64,000 nucleotides of DNA, taken from assembly GCF_016464425.1 (NCBI RefSeq), contig NZ_JADDKQ010000021.1, positions 1 to 64,000 of the forward strand. Direction: 5' to 3'. The translations under genes and the position numbers were made by a program. The notes beneath the pieces are model-generated. The model ran no database searches and was not told the DNA's origin. It saw only the letters and a list, made by a program, of their open reading frames with translations. Origin of the DNA: Actinotalea solisilvae (lineage in GTDB: Bacteria; Actinomycetota; Actinomycetes; Actinomycetales; Cellulomonadaceae). This document shows positions 52,439 to 63,334 of this stretch, one piece after another; positions within the stretch are counted from its first letter, which is position 1, and each line of letters opens with the position of its first letter.

Positions 52439-52467
52439 ACGGTAGGCGCCTGTGAAATCCTTCACAA
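52439..52467 (-). promoter_or_regulatory. ndh promoter with CRP/GlxR-type box
   Basis: On the minus strand TTGTGA (-35, 52467-52462), 17 bases, then TACCGT (-10, 52444-52439), then 7 bases to the ATG. The palindrome TGTGAAATCCTTCACA at 52451-52466 fits the TGTGA-N6-TCACA consensus exactly and covers the -35 and spacer. In that position a bound CRP-family protein would repress. Confidence 0.82.
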
Positions 52468-52560
52468 GGCGCACCGGTGCTCCGGTCCGCAGGATGGACG
52501 TGACGTCCACCACAATCATGGGACGAATGGCCCGCGACGCGGACGACCGCCCCACCAGGA

Positions 52561-53460
52561 TCAGGCGGGCGGCGTCCCGCGGGACAGGCGCAGCGCCAGG
52601 GCGAGCGCGTCGTCGAGCATCGCCTCCGTGAGGCGCCCGGTCTGCGTGTTCTGCTGCGAGACGTGGTAGCACCCGACCAGGTGCACGACGACGCCGTCGG
52701 GCCGGGTCAGCGGCGCCACCGCACCGTGGCCGAACCGCGGCGCGGGGCGGGGCACCGACCAGCCGAGGTGCCGGGCGACGGTCAGGACGGCACCCCACCC
52801 GAAGGCCCCGAGCGCGAGCACCCCCCGCACCGTGCCCGCCGTCAGCTCGAGCTCGCGCCGCAACCACGGCTCGCACGCGTCGCGCTCCGCGGGCAGGGGC
52901 GCGTTGCCCGGCGGCGCGCACCGCACGGCGGCGGCCATCCGCACGCCCGTGAGCGCGAGGCCGTCGGCGGCGTCGACGCTCTCCGCCTGGTTCGCGACGC
53001 CCGCGCGGTGCAGCCCGGCGAAGATCCAGTCGCCCGACCGGTCACCCGTGAAGAGCCGGCCCGTGCGGTTCGCGCCGTTCGCGGCCGGCGCGAGCCCGGC
53101 GACGAGGAGCGTCGCGGCCGCATCGCCGAACCCGGCCGCCGGGCGGCCCCAGTACGGCTGGTCGCGGAACATCCGCCGCTTCACGACGGCGACGTCCTCG
53201 CGCCAGGCCACGAGGCGCGGGCACGCGCGGCACACCGTGGAGCACGCGTCGACGTCGGCCAGGTCCGACGACGCGGCGGCGAGGCGGGCGACGTCGTCGG
53301 CCGAGCGCGCGACCGGGGTGGCCGGCGAGGCGACGTCGCCCGGCCAGCCCGCGCCCGGGGGCACCGGGGACGCGAAGGGCTCCCGCGTGCGCGGGTGCGG
53401 CAGCCGCACCGGCCCGCCGTCGGCCGGGGTCGGACCGCCCGTCACCCGTGTCGCCCGCAC
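52561..53460 (-). CDS. Uracil-DNA glycosylase family 5 (UdgB type)
   Basis: A 299-residue base-excision repair enzyme with a 4Fe-4S cluster. CSTVCRACPRLVAWREDVAV provides cluster cysteines. The active-site block is LLVAGLAPAANGANRTGRLF (motif A, family 5 lacks the usual catalytic Asp) and the DNA-intercalating motif is VGCYHVSQQNTQTGRLT. Such enzymes remove uracil and hypoxanthine. GTG at 53460 is the longest start; GTG at 53445 is possible. Stands alone. Confidence 0.92.
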   Translation of the reverse strand: MRATRVTGGPTPADGGPVRLPHPRTREPFASPVPPGAGWPGDVASPATPVARSADDVARLAAASSDLADVDACSTVCRACPRLVAWREDVAVVKRRMFRDQPYWGRPAAGFGDAAATLLVAGLAPAANGANRTGRLFTGDRSGDWIFAGLHRAGVANQAESVDAADGLALTGVRMAAAVRCAPPGNAPLPAERDACEPWLRRELELTAGTVRGVLALGAFGWGAVLTVARHLGWSVPRPAPRFGHGAVAPLTRPDGVVVHLVGCYHVSQQNTQTGRLTEAMLDDALALALRLSRGTPPA

Positions 53461-53524
53461 CCGCCGATGATGCCCGGCCGCGCGCCCCTCCGCCTCCCCT
53501 CCCCGCCGCGACGGGGCGGTCGGG

Positions 53525-54679
53525 TCAGGGCGCGGTGGGGCTCGCGGTGGGCTCCGGGAGGAGGGCCGGGGCCTTCGCGAACGGGGCCGGCGGGGTGCGG
53601 AGCTCGCCCTCGTCGAGGGTGCGCGCGCCGTCGTCCGACGTCGTCCACCGCGAGACGGGCGCGCCGCGCAGCGGGTACACGTTCCACCGCGCGCGGCCGT
53701 CGGCGTCCGTGCGCGCGCCGAACGCCCAGGGCTCGTCGACGCCGGGCAGCGCCCAGTCGCCGAAGCCGTCGTCGTAGGTGGTGCGGACCTGGCGGCCGCG
53801 GTCGTCGAAGATCTGCACGTCGTCCAGCGGGTTGCCCTCGGCGTCGTAGACGAAGAGGTTGCTGACGAGCATGCCGTCGACGCGCACCCCGTCCTCGGGC
53901 GGCGCCGCGGGCTGGTAGACGGGCGTCTCGACGTAGACGACCTGCTGCGCGGCGAGGCGCGCGGCGAGCTCGTCGTGGGCGGAGGACGCGAACACCGGCA
54001 CGGCCACCAGCGCGAGGACGTTGAGCGCGGCCAGCGCGGGCCGCCCGAGGTCGTCGGTGGGCCGCCCGGCCCGCCCCAGGCGGACCGAGAGGGCCACGAG
54101 CGCCAGCAGCAGGACCGCGCTGAGGAACGTCCGGGGCACGTAGCGGTCGAACGCGGGGCCGCTGGTCCACGCGTCGGCGGCCCGCATGCCGATCGCGTAC
54201 ACGGCCCACCCGCGCACGACCCACCACAGCGGCCGGAGCGTGCCGAGCTGGGCGGACGCCCACCGGACGGCGGGCGCCGCGAGGACGGGCGCGAGGCGAC
54301 GTCGGGCCGACGCGACGAGGCGGCTCGCGACCCCGACGGCCGCGTCCCGGAGGCGGGACGCACGCTGCAGCCGCGGGGCCGGCGTGGGCGCCGGGCGCGG
54401 GCCCAGACCGGCGGCGGCACGCAGCTCGTCCGCGTAGGCGGCGGCCGGGCCGAAGCGGGCGGTGAGGTCGAGCATGACCGTCGCGCTCGCGTCGCCGCCC
54501 GCCCCCACCGGGACGTGGCGCGCGGCCCCGTCCTCGAGGCCCTCGGCGAGGTCGGCCTCGAGCCCGTCGGTGAGGTCGTCCACCTGCTCGGGCGACAGGT
54601 CGTCGAGGTGGCCCCGGACGGCTGCGGCGTACGCCGCGGCGTGGTCCAGCACGAGCGCGTGGTCGCTCACTGCGGTCAT
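53525..54679 (-). CDS. HAAS-domain membrane protein with C-terminal beta domain
   Basis: A 384-residue protein. The N-terminal HAAS-like helical domain (about 15-95, LSPEQVDDLTDGLEADLAEG) usually interacts with a PadR regulator. Three to four hydrophobic segments (about 145-235) follow. The C-terminal 130 residues are an extracytoplasmic domain with VSNLFVYDAEGNPLDDVQIF, resembling a carboxypeptidase-regulatory-like fold. ATG at 54679 overlaps the padR stop (ATGA). The pair is probably a membrane sensor or effector and its repressor. Confidence 0.82.
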   Translation of the reverse strand: MTAVSDHALVLDHAAAYAAAVRGHLDDLSPEQVDDLTDGLEADLAEGLEDGAARHVPVGAGGDASATVMLDLTARFGPAAAYADELRAAAGLGPRPAPTPAPRLQRASRLRDAAVGVASRLVASARRRLAPVLAAPAVRWASAQLGTLRPLWWVVRGWAVYAIGMRAADAWTSGPAFDRYVPRTFLSAVLLLALVALSVRLGRAGRPTDDLGRPALAALNVLALVAVPVFASSAHDELAARLAAQQVVYVETPVYQPAAPPEDGVRVDGMLVSNLFVYDAEGNPLDDVQIFDDRGRQVRTTYDDGFGDWALPGVDEPWAFGARTDADGRARWNVYPLRGAPVSRWTTSDDGARTLDEGELRTPPAPFAKAPALLPEPTASPTAP

Positions 54680-55005
54680 CTCGGGTCCCCCTCGTCGAGC
54701 AGGTCGGTCATGGCGGTCGCGAACGCGTGCCAGTCCTTGCGCTGGGCCTCGAGCATCGCCCGGCCCTGGGCGTTGATCCCGTAGTACTTGCGGTGCGGGC
54801 CCTCGTCGGACGGCACCACGTACGTCGTCAGCGCGCCGGACGCGTACAGCCGCCGCAGCGTGCCGTACACCGACGCCTCCCCCACGTCCTCGAGGCCGCC
54901 GGCCCGCAGCCGTCGGACGACGTCGTAGCCGTACCCGTCCTCGCGTGCCACGACGGCCAGCACGGCCACGTCGAGCACCCCCTTGAGCAGCTGCGTGGTG
55001 TCCAC
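54676..55005 (-). CDS. PadR-family transcriptional regulator
   Basis: A 109-residue winged-helix regulator: [40 protein letters not shown] and the recognition segment VYGTLRRLYASGAL, then GPHRKYYGINAQGRAML wing. The GTG at 55005 follows GGGAGGGAG. It is coupled to the HAAS membrane protein gene, the standard arrangement. A -10-like TAGTGT lies at 55066-55061 on the minus strand. Confidence 0.93.
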   Translation of the reverse strand: MDTTQLLKGVLDVAVLAVVAREDGYGYDVVRRLRAGGLEDVGEASVYGTLRRLYASGALTTYVVPSDEGPHRKYYGINAQGRAMLEAQRKDWHAFATAMTDLLDEGDPR

Positions 55006-55120
55006 GGCGGCTCCCTCCCTCGGTCGGACAGGGCTCGGGTCCACCGGTCCTGTGGGCAGCACACTACTCTCCGATACGCGGTACCGGGCACGACGCGGCA
55101 CCGGCGTGTCGCGCCCGCGG

Positions 55121-56089
55121 TCAGGCGTGGGTCGTCGCGCGCTCGGCGGCGGACCAGGCGATGCCGTCGAGGATGTCGTGCTCGGACGTCACGACGGTGC
55201 TCAGGCGCCCGCCGGCGCGGCCGACCTCGGCCCGGACGCGCGAGACGACGTCGGACCAGACGAGCGCGCCCGCGCCGATGACGTCGACCCGACCCGGGTG
55301 CATGTACGGCTCGCGCGCGCGGCGCGCGCGGCTCATCCCGAGGAGCGTGCGGCACGAGTCGAGCACCCGGTCGGCGGGCAGGACGGCACCGTCGATGCGG
55401 TCCGGCCGGTAGGACTCGAGGTCGAGGGCGTGCGCGGTGACGGTCGTGACCGACCCCGCGAGCCCGACGAGGGTCGCGGCGCGACCGAGCGGCACGACGG
55501 CGCCCGCGGCGTCGAGCGCCGCGCCCACGTCGGCGCTCGCGGCCGCGATCTCCGACGCCGTCGGCGGGTCGCCGTGCAGGTGGCGCTCGGTGAGCCGCAC
55601 GCAGCCGACGTCCATGGACGCGGAGGCCACGACCGACGTCGTGCCGAGCACGAGCTCGGTCGAGCCGCCACCGAGGTCGACCACGAGGAACGGACCGGGG
55701 TGCCTGCCCGCGAGCACGCCGGTCGCGCCGCGGAAGGACAGCGCCGCCTCCTCCTCCCCACCGATGACCTCGGGCTCGACGCCGAGCGCGTCCCGGACGC
55801 CGTCGACGAAGTCCTGACGGTTCTCGGCGTCGCGCGAGGCCGACGTCGCGACGAAGCGCACGTGCTCGACCCCGAAGCCGTCGCACACCTCCGCGTAGGT
55901 GCGGGCCGCGGCGAGCGTGCGCGCGAGCGCCTCGGGGGCGATGCGCCCGGTCCGGTCGACGCCCTGCCCGAGGCGGACGACCTCCATCCGCCGGTCGAGG
56001 TCGACGAGCGTCCCGGCGCCCAGGTCGACGTCGGCCACCAGGAGCCGGATGGAGTTGGTCCCGCAGTCGATGGCAGCCACACGCGTCAT
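55121..56089 (-). CDS. ppx: Ppx/GppA exopolyphosphatase family protein
   Basis: A 322-residue ASKHA-fold phosphatase that removes phosphate from polyphosphate or converts pppGpp to ppGpp. It starts VAAIDCGTNSIRLLVADVD (phosphate 1 loop) and has VVDLGGGSTELVLGT (phosphate 2 loop) and EVIGGEEEAALSFRGA with the catalytic Glu. The C-terminal HD domain of the long form is absent, as usual for actinobacterial Ppx1. ATG at 56089. It follows DUF501 as Rv1026 follows Rv1025. Confidence 0.94.
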   Translation of the reverse strand: MTRVAAIDCGTNSIRLLVADVDLGAGTLVDLDRRMEVVRLGQGVDRTGRIAPEALARTLAAARTYAEVCDGFGVEHVRFVATSASRDAENRQDFVDGVRDALGVEPEVIGGEEEAALSFRGATGVLAGRHPGPFLVVDLGGGSTELVLGTTSVVASASMDVGCVRLTERHLHGDPPTASEIAAASADVGAALDAAGAVVPLGRAATLVGLAGSVTTVTAHALDLESYRPDRIDGAVLPADRVLDSCRTLLGMSRARRAREPYMHPGRVDVIGAGALVWSDVVSRVRAEVGRAGGRLSTVVTSEHDILDGIAWSAAERATTHA

Positions 56090-56150
56090 GGGCGCAAGCC
56101 TGGCACGTGCGCGCGCTGGTCTCGCACGCGGCTGCGGCGGTCCCGACGGG

Positions 56151-56642
56151 TCAGCAGGCGCAGCGGTCGGGGCGCCAGGTGTCACGGACGAGCGCGAGCG
56201 CCTCGTCGCCGAGCGGGTTCACGCCCGGACCGGCGGCGAGCGCGTGGCCGACGAGCACGTGCAGGCACTTGACGCGGGTCGGCATGCCGCCCGCGGAGAC
56301 GCCCGCGATCTCCGGGACGTCGCCGAGCGCCGCGCGCTCGGCGAGGTAGTGCTCGTGGGCGGCCCGGTACGCCGCGGCGAGGCCCTCGTCCTCCGCGAGC
56401 CGCGCGGTCATCTCGCGCATGACGCCGGACGCCTCGAGCGTCGAGACCGCGGCCACCGCGCGCGGGTGCGTGAGGTAGAAGGTCGTCGGGAACGGCGTCC
56501 CGTCGGGCAGCCGCGGGGCGGTCCGCACCACGGTGGGACGCCCGCAGACGCAGCGTGCGGCGACGCCGACGACGCCGCGCGGCGGCCGGCCGAGCTGCTG
56601 CTCGAGCGTCGCGAGGTCGTCGGGCGACACGTCGGGGCTCAC
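56151..56642 (-). CDS. DUF501 domain protein
   Basis: A 163-residue cytoplasmic protein with conserved cysteine/histidine clusters: VAARCVCGRPTVVRTAP, PTTFYLTHPRAVAAVSTLEA and the C-terminal KCLHVLVGHALAAGPGVNPL then WRPDRCAC. This matches DUF501 (Rv1025), always found between ftsB and ppx; a metal site is likely. GTG at 56642 overlaps the ftsB-like stop (GTGA). Function unknown. Confidence 0.93.
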   Translation of the reverse strand: MSPDVSPDDLATLEQQLGRPPRGVVGVAARCVCGRPTVVRTAPRLPDGTPFPTTFYLTHPRAVAAVSTLEASGVMREMTARLAEDEGLAAAYRAAHEHYLAERAALGDVPEIAGVSAGGMPTRVKCLHVLVGHALAAGPGVNPLGDEALALVRDTWRPDRCAC

Positions 56643-57283
56643 CCGGCCGCCTCGTCGGCGGCAGGGTCAGCCTCGGGGACGGCCGCCGCACCCGCGAGCT
56701 GCACCGACTCCCACACGGTCGCGTACCAGGGCGCCACCGCACCGCCCGACGGCAGCGCCGGACCCGCGACCGGACCGGGCGTCGCGGCCTCGAGCGGCAC
56801 CTCGACGACGACCTCCGGGTCGATGACCCGGTAGGACGTCTCGTCGGGGTGCACGTAGTTGAGCCGCTCACGGGCCTGCGCCTCGACGTAGGCCGGGTCG
56901 TCCCAGCGCGCGCGCTCGGCCTCGAGGTCCTCCTCCTGCTGCTCCGCCGCGGCGACCTCGCGCGCGAGCGCGTCGAGCTCCGCCCGCTGGGCGAGGTAGG
57001 CCCGCAGCGTCGGGAAGAGCATCGTGAACCCCACGAGCAGCACGACGGCGAGCACGAGCGCGCGGACCGAGAGCAGGCGTGCGACGTGGACCGGGCGCGG
57101 CTCGTCGTCGTCCTCGTGCCGGACACGGGCGGGGCGCGCCGAGCCGGGGCGCGCACCGGGCCGACCGGCGGCCGGACGCCGCCCGGTGACACCCGGCCGC
57201 GCGGGCGCCGCCCGGCCCGCGTGCCCGGCCGCGGGCGCGGCCGACCGCGCGCGGGAGCCAGGGAGCGCGGGCCGACGGGACAT
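56639..57283 (-). CDS. ftsB: FtsB/DivIC-family septum formation initiator
   Basis: A 214-residue bitopic protein: basic, Pro-rich cytoplasmic N-terminus (1-70), one transmembrane helix (VLAVVLLVGFTMLFPTLRAY, about 79-98), then an extracytoplasmic coiled coil (LAQRAELDALAREVAAAEQQ) and RERLNYVHPDETSYRVIDPE, a typical DivIC/FtsB ending. It should join FtsL and FtsQ in the divisome. ATG at 57283. Gene order eno-ftsB-DUF501-ppx is conserved in actinobacteria. Confidence 0.93.
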   Translation of the reverse strand: MSRRPALPGSRARSAAPAAGHAGRAAPARPGVTGRRPAAGRPGARPGSARPARVRHEDDDEPRPVHVARLLSVRALVLAVVLLVGFTMLFPTLRAYLAQRAELDALAREVAAAEQQEEDLEAERARWDDPAYVEAQARERLNYVHPDETSYRVIDPEVVVEVPLEAATPGPVAGPALPSGGAVAPWYATVWESVQLAGAAAVPEADPAADEAAG

Positions 57284-57420
57284 GGGTCGATTGTGCCTCG
57301 CCGACGGCGCCCGGCCGGGGAGCCGGCCCGGGCGCGTTGCCCTGGGCCGTCGTCGCCCACGCGCGGAGGGATGTGACACGACTCGCGCGGCGCGGCGCGG
57401 CACGCCGCTCCGCACGTCCC

Positions 57421-57450
57421 GGTGTGGCGTGGCGTGGTGTGGCGTGGCCG
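57421..57450. repeat. GTGGC-rich low-complexity run
   Basis: A near-perfect series of GTGTGGCGTGGC units in the eno-ftsB gap, strongly strand-asymmetric. It lies between the eno terminator and the ftsB start. The rest of 57284-57465 shows no gene. Confidence 0.7.
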
Positions 57451-57465
57451 TCGGCCCGGGACGGC

Positions 57466-57500
57466 GCGAGGCCCGGTCGACGTGGTCGACCGGGCCTCGC
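57466..57500 (-). terminator. Enolase terminator hairpin, perfect 16-bp stem
   Basis: GCGAGGCCCGGTCGAC and its exact complement around a GTG loop. On the minus strand it begins 18 bases after the eno stop codon. There is no U run, as expected in this GC range. Confidence 0.88.
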
Positions 57501-57518
57501 GGGCGTGCGGGGACGAGC

Positions 57519-58982
<1,464 letters not shown>

Positions 58983-60377
58983 TCAGTGCGCGGCAGGCAC
59001 CGGGAGCGCGGCGAGGATGGCCTCGACCTGGGTCTTCGCGTCGCCGAAGAGCATGGCGGTGTTCTCGCGGAAGAACAGCGGGTTCTGCACGCCGGCGTAC
59101 CCCGTCGCCATCGACCGCTTGAACACGACGACCTGGCGCGCCTTCCAGACCTCGAGCACGGGCATGCCCGCGATGGGCGAGCCCGGGTCGTCGAGCGCGG
59201 CCGGGTTGACCGTGTCGTTCGCGCCGATGACGAGCACGACGTCGGTCTCGGCCAGGTCGTCGTTGATCTCGTCCATCTCGAGCACGATGTCGTACGGCAC
59301 GCGCGCCTCGGCGAGCAGCACGTTCATGTGTCCGGGCAGCCGGCCGGCGACCGGGTGCACGCCGAACCGCACCTCGACGCCGGTCGCGCGCAGGCGCGAG
59401 ACCAGCTCGGCGACGGGGTACTGCGCCTTGGCGACCGCCATGCCGTAGCCGGGCGTCACGACGACGCTGCGCGCGTCCGCGAGCAGCTCGGCCACGTCGG
59501 CCGCGCTCATCTCCCGGTGCTCGCCGTCGGCGGCGCCCGCCGCGGACGTGCCCGCCTCGACGCCGAACCCGCCGAGGATGACGGAGAGGAACGACCGGTT
59601 CATGGCCTTGCACATGAGGTACGAGAGGATCGCACCTGAGGACCCGACGAGGGCGCCCGTGACGATGAGCAGGTCGTTGCCGAGCATGAAGCCGGCCGCC
59701 GCGGCCGCCCAGCCGGAGTACGAGTTGAGCATCGAGACGACGACGGGCATGTCGCCGCCGCCGATCGACGCGACGAGGTGCCAGCCGAGCGCGAGCGCGA
59801 CCACCGTCATGAGCACGAGCGGCACGGCGCCGTTGGTCGCGAGGAACCACACCATGAGGCCGGCCGACGCGACGAGCGCGCCGAGGTTGAGCAGGTTGCG
59901 GCCCGGGAGCACGAGGGGTGCGGTCCTGATCTTCGCCGCGAGCTTGAGGTACGCGACGACCGAGCCCGTGAGGGTGACGGCCCCGATGAGGACGCCGAGG
60001 TAGACCTCGACGCCGTGGACGACGTCGGCCTCCTCGGTGAGCCACGAGCCGTAGCCCACGAGCACCGCGGCGAGGCCGACGAAGCTGTGCAGCACGGCGA
60101 TCATCTCGGGCATCTGCGTCATCTCGACGCTCCGCGCCCGCCAGGTCCCCGCGACCGCGCCGATCGCCAGCACGAGCGCGATGAGCAGGCCCGTGACCAG
60201 CACGGGTCGGCGGCTCGCCTCGAGGCTGAGCAGGACGGTCGCGGCGAGGGCCAGGCCCATGCCGACCATGCCGAGGACGGTGCCGCGGCGTGCGGTCGTC
60301 TGCTTGGACAGCCCGGCGAGGCTGAGCACGAAGAGGACGGCGGCGAGCAGGTACAGCGCCTGCGCGAGGGAGGTCAC
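58983..60377 (-). CDS. pntB: NAD(P) transhydrogenase subunit beta
   Basis: A 464-residue membrane subunit with about nine helices (to residue 275), then the NADP(H)-binding domain III (about 290-464) with [40 protein letters not shown] and [14 protein letters not shown]. It couples proton entry to hydride transfer from NADH to NADP+. GTG at 60377 is one base from the pntA stop, so tightly coupled. The ending [20 protein letters not shown] is typical. Confidence 0.97.
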   Translation of the reverse strand: MTSLAQALYLLAAVLFVLSLAGLSKQTTARRGTVLGMVGMGLALAATVLLSLEASRRPVLVTGLLIALVLAIGAVAGTWRARSVEMTQMPEMIAVLHSFVGLAAVLVGYGSWLTEEADVVHGVEVYLGVLIGAVTLTGSVVAYLKLAAKIRTAPLVLPGRNLLNLGALVASAGLMVWFLATNGAVPLVLMTVVALALGWHLVASIGGGDMPVVVSMLNSYSGWAAAAAGFMLGNDLLIVTGALVGSSGAILSYLMCKAMNRSFLSVILGGFGVEAGTSAAGAADGEHREMSAADVAELLADARSVVVTPGYGMAVAKAQYPVAELVSRLRATGVEVRFGVHPVAGRLPGHMNVLLAEARVPYDIVLEMDEINDDLAETDVVLVIGANDTVNPAALDDPGSPIAGMPVLEVWKARQVVVFKRSMATGYAGVQNPLFFRENTAMLFGDAKTQVEAILAALPVPAAH

Positions 60378-60378
60378 G

Positions 60379-61923
60379 TCAGCCGTCCTTCCGGAACATC
60401 GAGATCATCCGGTGCGCGACGAGGAAGCCACCGAAGATGTTGATGCTCGCGACGCTCGCGGCCACGAAGGCCAGCGACGTCACGAGCAGGTTCTCGGAGC
60501 CGAGCTGGAGCAGCGCGCCGACGAGGATGATCCCGGACACCGCGTTGGTCTGGGCCATGAGCGGGGTGTGCAGCGCGTGGCTGACGTTCGAGATGACGTA
60601 GTACCCGGCGACGACGGCGAGCGCGAACACCATGACGTGGCCGTGCAGGTCGGGCGGCGCGACGCTCATCGCACCCGTGACGAGCACGGCGCCCAGGCCG
60701 GCCAGCACGGTCGAGCGCCGACGGCGGCGCTGGGCCGCGAGCGGGTCCACGGGGGCGACGACGGGCGCGGCCGCGGCGACGACGGCCGGCGCGGCCGAGA
60801 CGGCGACGGGCGGCGGCGGCCACAGGACCTCGCCCTCGTGCGCGACGGTCATGCCGCGCTGCACGGGGTCCTCGAGGTCGAGCACGGGCGTGCCGTCGCG
60901 CTCGGGCGTGAGCAGCTGCATGAGGTGCACGACGTTGGTGCCGAAGAGCTGCGACGTGTGCCGCGGCATGCGGCTCGTGAGGTCGGTCCAGCCGAGCACG
61001 ACGACGCCGTTGTCCGTCACCACGCGCTCGCCGGGCACGGTGAGCTCGCAGTTGCCGCCGCCCGACGCGGCGAGGTCCACGACCACGCTGCCCGGACGCA
61101 TCGCGGCCACCATGGCGGCCGTGATCGTCGTCGGCGCGGTGCCGCGCACGAGGGCGGTCGTGATGACGACGTCGGCGCGGGCCGTCTCCTGCGCGTACAT
61201 GCGCGCCGTGAGGGCCTCCTCCTCGGCGCTCAGCGCGTCGGCGTACCCGTCGCCCGGGCCCTGCGCCGCGGCCGGGACGCCCGCGCGGACGAACTCGGCG
61301 CCCATCGACTCGATCTGCTCGGCGACCTCCGGGCGCACGTCGTACGCCCGGACGCGCGCGCCGAGGCTCACGGCCGCGCCGATCGCCGCGAGGCCCGCGA
61401 CGCCCGCGCCGATGACGAAGACCTCGGCCGGCGCCGTCTTGCCGGCGGCCGTGACCTGACCGGTGAACATGCCGCCGTACTCCTCGGCGGCCTCGATCAC
61501 GGCGCGGTACCCGGCGACGTTGGACAGCGTGCTCAGCACGTCGAGCGACTGCGCGCGCGAGATGCGCGGCACGGCGTCGAGCGCGAGGCCCGTGACGCCC
61601 GCCGCCGCGAGGGCCTCGGGCAGGTCGGGCCGCGTCGCGGGCGACATCATCGCGACGAGGAGGGCACCCGGGCGCAGGGCCGCGACACGGTCGGGCGGCG
61701 GGGCGGCGACCGACGTGACGACGTCGCTGGCCCACACCTCGTCCGGCTCGACCACGGTCGCGCCCGCGTCGGCGTAGGCGACGTCGGGGAAGGACGCCCC
61801 CTCGCCGGCGCCGGACTCCACCACCACGTCGTAGCCGAGCTTGTGGAGCTGCGCGACGGTCGCGGGCGTGGCGGCGACGAGCCGCTCCCCGGCCCGCGCC
61901 TCGCGCGGCACACCGATCCTCAT
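60379..61923 (-). CDS. pntA: NAD(P) transhydrogenase subunit alpha (fused alpha1-alpha2)
   Basis: A 514-residue protein: NAD(H)-binding domain I (1-375) starts [20 protein letters not shown] and contains [20 protein letters not shown] and [19 protein letters not shown]. An Ala/Pro/Val linker (about 375-400) follows, then the membrane part with three to four helices ([20 protein letters not shown]). Many actinobacteria split this chain (PntAA/PntAB); here it is one gene. ATG at 61923 follows AGGAGG by 6 bases. Confidence 0.97.
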   Translation of the reverse strand: MRIGVPREARAGERLVAATPATVAQLHKLGYDVVVESGAGEGASFPDVAYADAGATVVEPDEVWASDVVTSVAAPPPDRVAALRPGALLVAMMSPATRPDLPEALAAAGVTGLALDAVPRISRAQSLDVLSTLSNVAGYRAVIEAAEEYGGMFTGQVTAAGKTAPAEVFVIGAGVAGLAAIGAAVSLGARVRAYDVRPEVAEQIESMGAEFVRAGVPAAAQGPGDGYADALSAEEEALTARMYAQETARADVVITTALVRGTAPTTITAAMVAAMRPGSVVVDLAASGGGNCELTVPGERVVTDNGVVVLGWTDLTSRMPRHTSQLFGTNVVHLMQLLTPERDGTPVLDLEDPVQRGMTVAHEGEVLWPPPPVAVSAAPAVVAAAAPVVAPVDPLAAQRRRRRSTVLAGLGAVLVTGAMSVAPPDLHGHVMVFALAVVAGYYVISNVSHALHTPLMAQTNAVSGIILVGALLQLGSENLLVTSLAFVAASVASINIFGGFLVAHRMISMFRKDG

Positions 61924-61999
61924 CCGAGCCTCCTGGTCCCACCCACCCGACTGGCTTCGACGGTAGCCGCCGCGGGGCCGCCGCGGCAGGACACAGGGC

Positions 62000-62680
62000 C
62001 TACGCGCGCTCGGCCGCCCGGACGCGGTCCTCGAGGTCGCGCGCCGCCGCACGGAGGGCGGCCTCGGCGTCGACGCCGGCCGCCTGCGCCTCGGCGACCA
62101 GGGCGAGCAGACGCTGCCCGACGTCGGTCGCCGCGTCCCCGGGGCGCGCGGGGACGTCCGCCGTGGCGGCCTCGGCCGCCCCTCCCGCGCGCGCGGCGCG
62201 CGAGAGCACGGCCTGTGCACGCGCGAGCGCCGGGAGCCCCGCGGGCACGCCGTCGAGCGCCGAGGTGCGGCCCTTCTCGGCGCGCTTGATCTCGTCCCAG
62301 CGCGAGGACACGTGGTCGGCGTCGCGCACGACGGCGTCGCCGAACACGTGCGGGTGCCGGCGACGCAGCTTGGCGGCCACGCCGGCCGCGACGTCGTCGA
62401 CGTCGAACGGGTCCTGCGGGTGCTCGGCCGCGACCCGCGCGTGGAACACCACCTGCAGCAGGACGTCGCCGAGCTCCTCGCGCAGCGCCGCGCGGTCGTC
62501 GGTCTCGATGGCCTCGACGAGCTCGTGGACCTCCTCGACCGCGTAGCGCGCGAGGGAGCGGTGGGTCTGCTCGGCGTCCCACGGGCACCCGCCCGGGGAC
62601 CGGAGGCGGTCCATCACCGCGACGAGGTCCGCGACCCCGGGGTGCTCCCCCGCGCCCGGCCCGGCCGCGGTGCCGCTCAT
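62000..62680 (-). CDS. mazG: Nucleoside triphosphate pyrophosphohydrolase MazG
   Basis: A 226-residue all-alpha NTP pyrophosphatase that removes damaged or non-canonical NTPs. It has [37 protein letters not shown] and [20 protein letters not shown] (EExxE12-28ExxD metal motif), then [12 protein letters not shown] and [10 protein letters not shown]. The second MazG domain is short and partly degenerate. ATG at 62680 overlaps the SurA-like gene stop (ATGA). Confidence 0.95.
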   Translation of the reverse strand: MSGTAAGPGAGEHPGVADLVAVMDRLRSPGGCPWDAEQTHRSLARYAVEEVHELVEAIETDDRAALREELGDVLLQVVFHARVAAEHPQDPFDVDDVAAGVAAKLRRRHPHVFGDAVVRDADHVSSRWDEIKRAEKGRTSALDGVPAGLPALARAQAVLSRAARAGGAAEAATADVPARPGDAATDVGQRLLALVAEAQAAGVDAEAALRAAARDLEDRVRAAERA

Positions 62681-63228
62681 CCCTCGGCGGGCGCGCCGTC
62701 GGTGCCGTCGGTGCCGGCCGTGCCGACGATCCAGGGCGCGACGGTGGGCGCGATCGTCCCGGCCGCGAGGTCGAGCTCGCCGTACCGCGGGTTGACGTCG
62801 ACGTCGAGCTCGGTGACGCGCGCCTGGACCTCGCCGAGCACCTCGTCGCCGTTCTCGAGCGAGCCGAGCGCCTGCGAGGAGAGGATCGCGCGCGCGACCT
62901 GCACGGTCGAGTCCGCGACCTCGCCGTCGGCGCCGCCCGCCTCCTCGTTGCCGTCGACGAGGGCCGCGCGGGCCTCGTCCTCCGAGACGCCGACGCCCGC
63001 GTCGGTCGCCGCGTCGATGTAGGCCGGGGCGATGGTGAGGATCCACAGGACCTCGCCCCCGCTGACGCCCTCGCCCGCCGACAGGTCGTCCTGGGCGGCC
63101 TCGACGTCGGCCCGTGTGATGGTGCGCCCGTCGACGACGGCGGCCGCGGACGGGTCCCCCGTGCACCCGGCGAGCAGCAGCGTGCCGGCCACGCCCACGG
63201 CGACGGCGGCGGACGGTCGAACCCTCAC
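62677..63228 (-). CDS. SurA N-terminal-like lipoprotein
   Basis: A 183-residue exported lipoprotein (signal peptide with lipobox LAGC at residues about 19-22). The following DGRTITRADVEAAQDDL stretch matches the SurA/PrsA N-terminal chaperone domain, but the PPIase (parvulin) domain is absent. The C-terminus is a Thr/Asp/Gly-rich tail. Found between mfd and mazG in many actinobacteria; probably an envelope folding helper. GTG at 63228. Confidence 0.88.
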   Translation of the reverse strand: MRVRPSAAVAVGVAGTLLLAGCTGDPSAAAVVDGRTITRADVEAAQDDLSAGEGVSGGEVLWILTIAPAYIDAATDAGVGVSEDEARAALVDGNEEAGGADGEVADSTVQVARAILSSQALGSLENGDEVLGEVQARVTELDVDVNPRYGELDLAAGTIAPTVAPWIVGTAGTDGTDGAPAEG

Positions 63229-63334
63229 GCGGACCTCCTCGGTGGGCGCCCCTCGGCGCCCGCGCGCCCATGGTAGGCGACGGGCACCGCCGCCCCGGTC
63301 GCGCCCCGGGCAGGACGGCCCGGTCCCCCGGTCC

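Noticed and set aside
55060-55100. PadR operator around CGGTACCG and TATCGG upstream of padR
   Set aside because: The repeats are short and imperfect, so the evidence is below what I would call a site.
57367-57382. TGTGACACGACTCGCG as a second CRP box
   Set aside because: Only the left half fits TGTGA-N6-TCACA.
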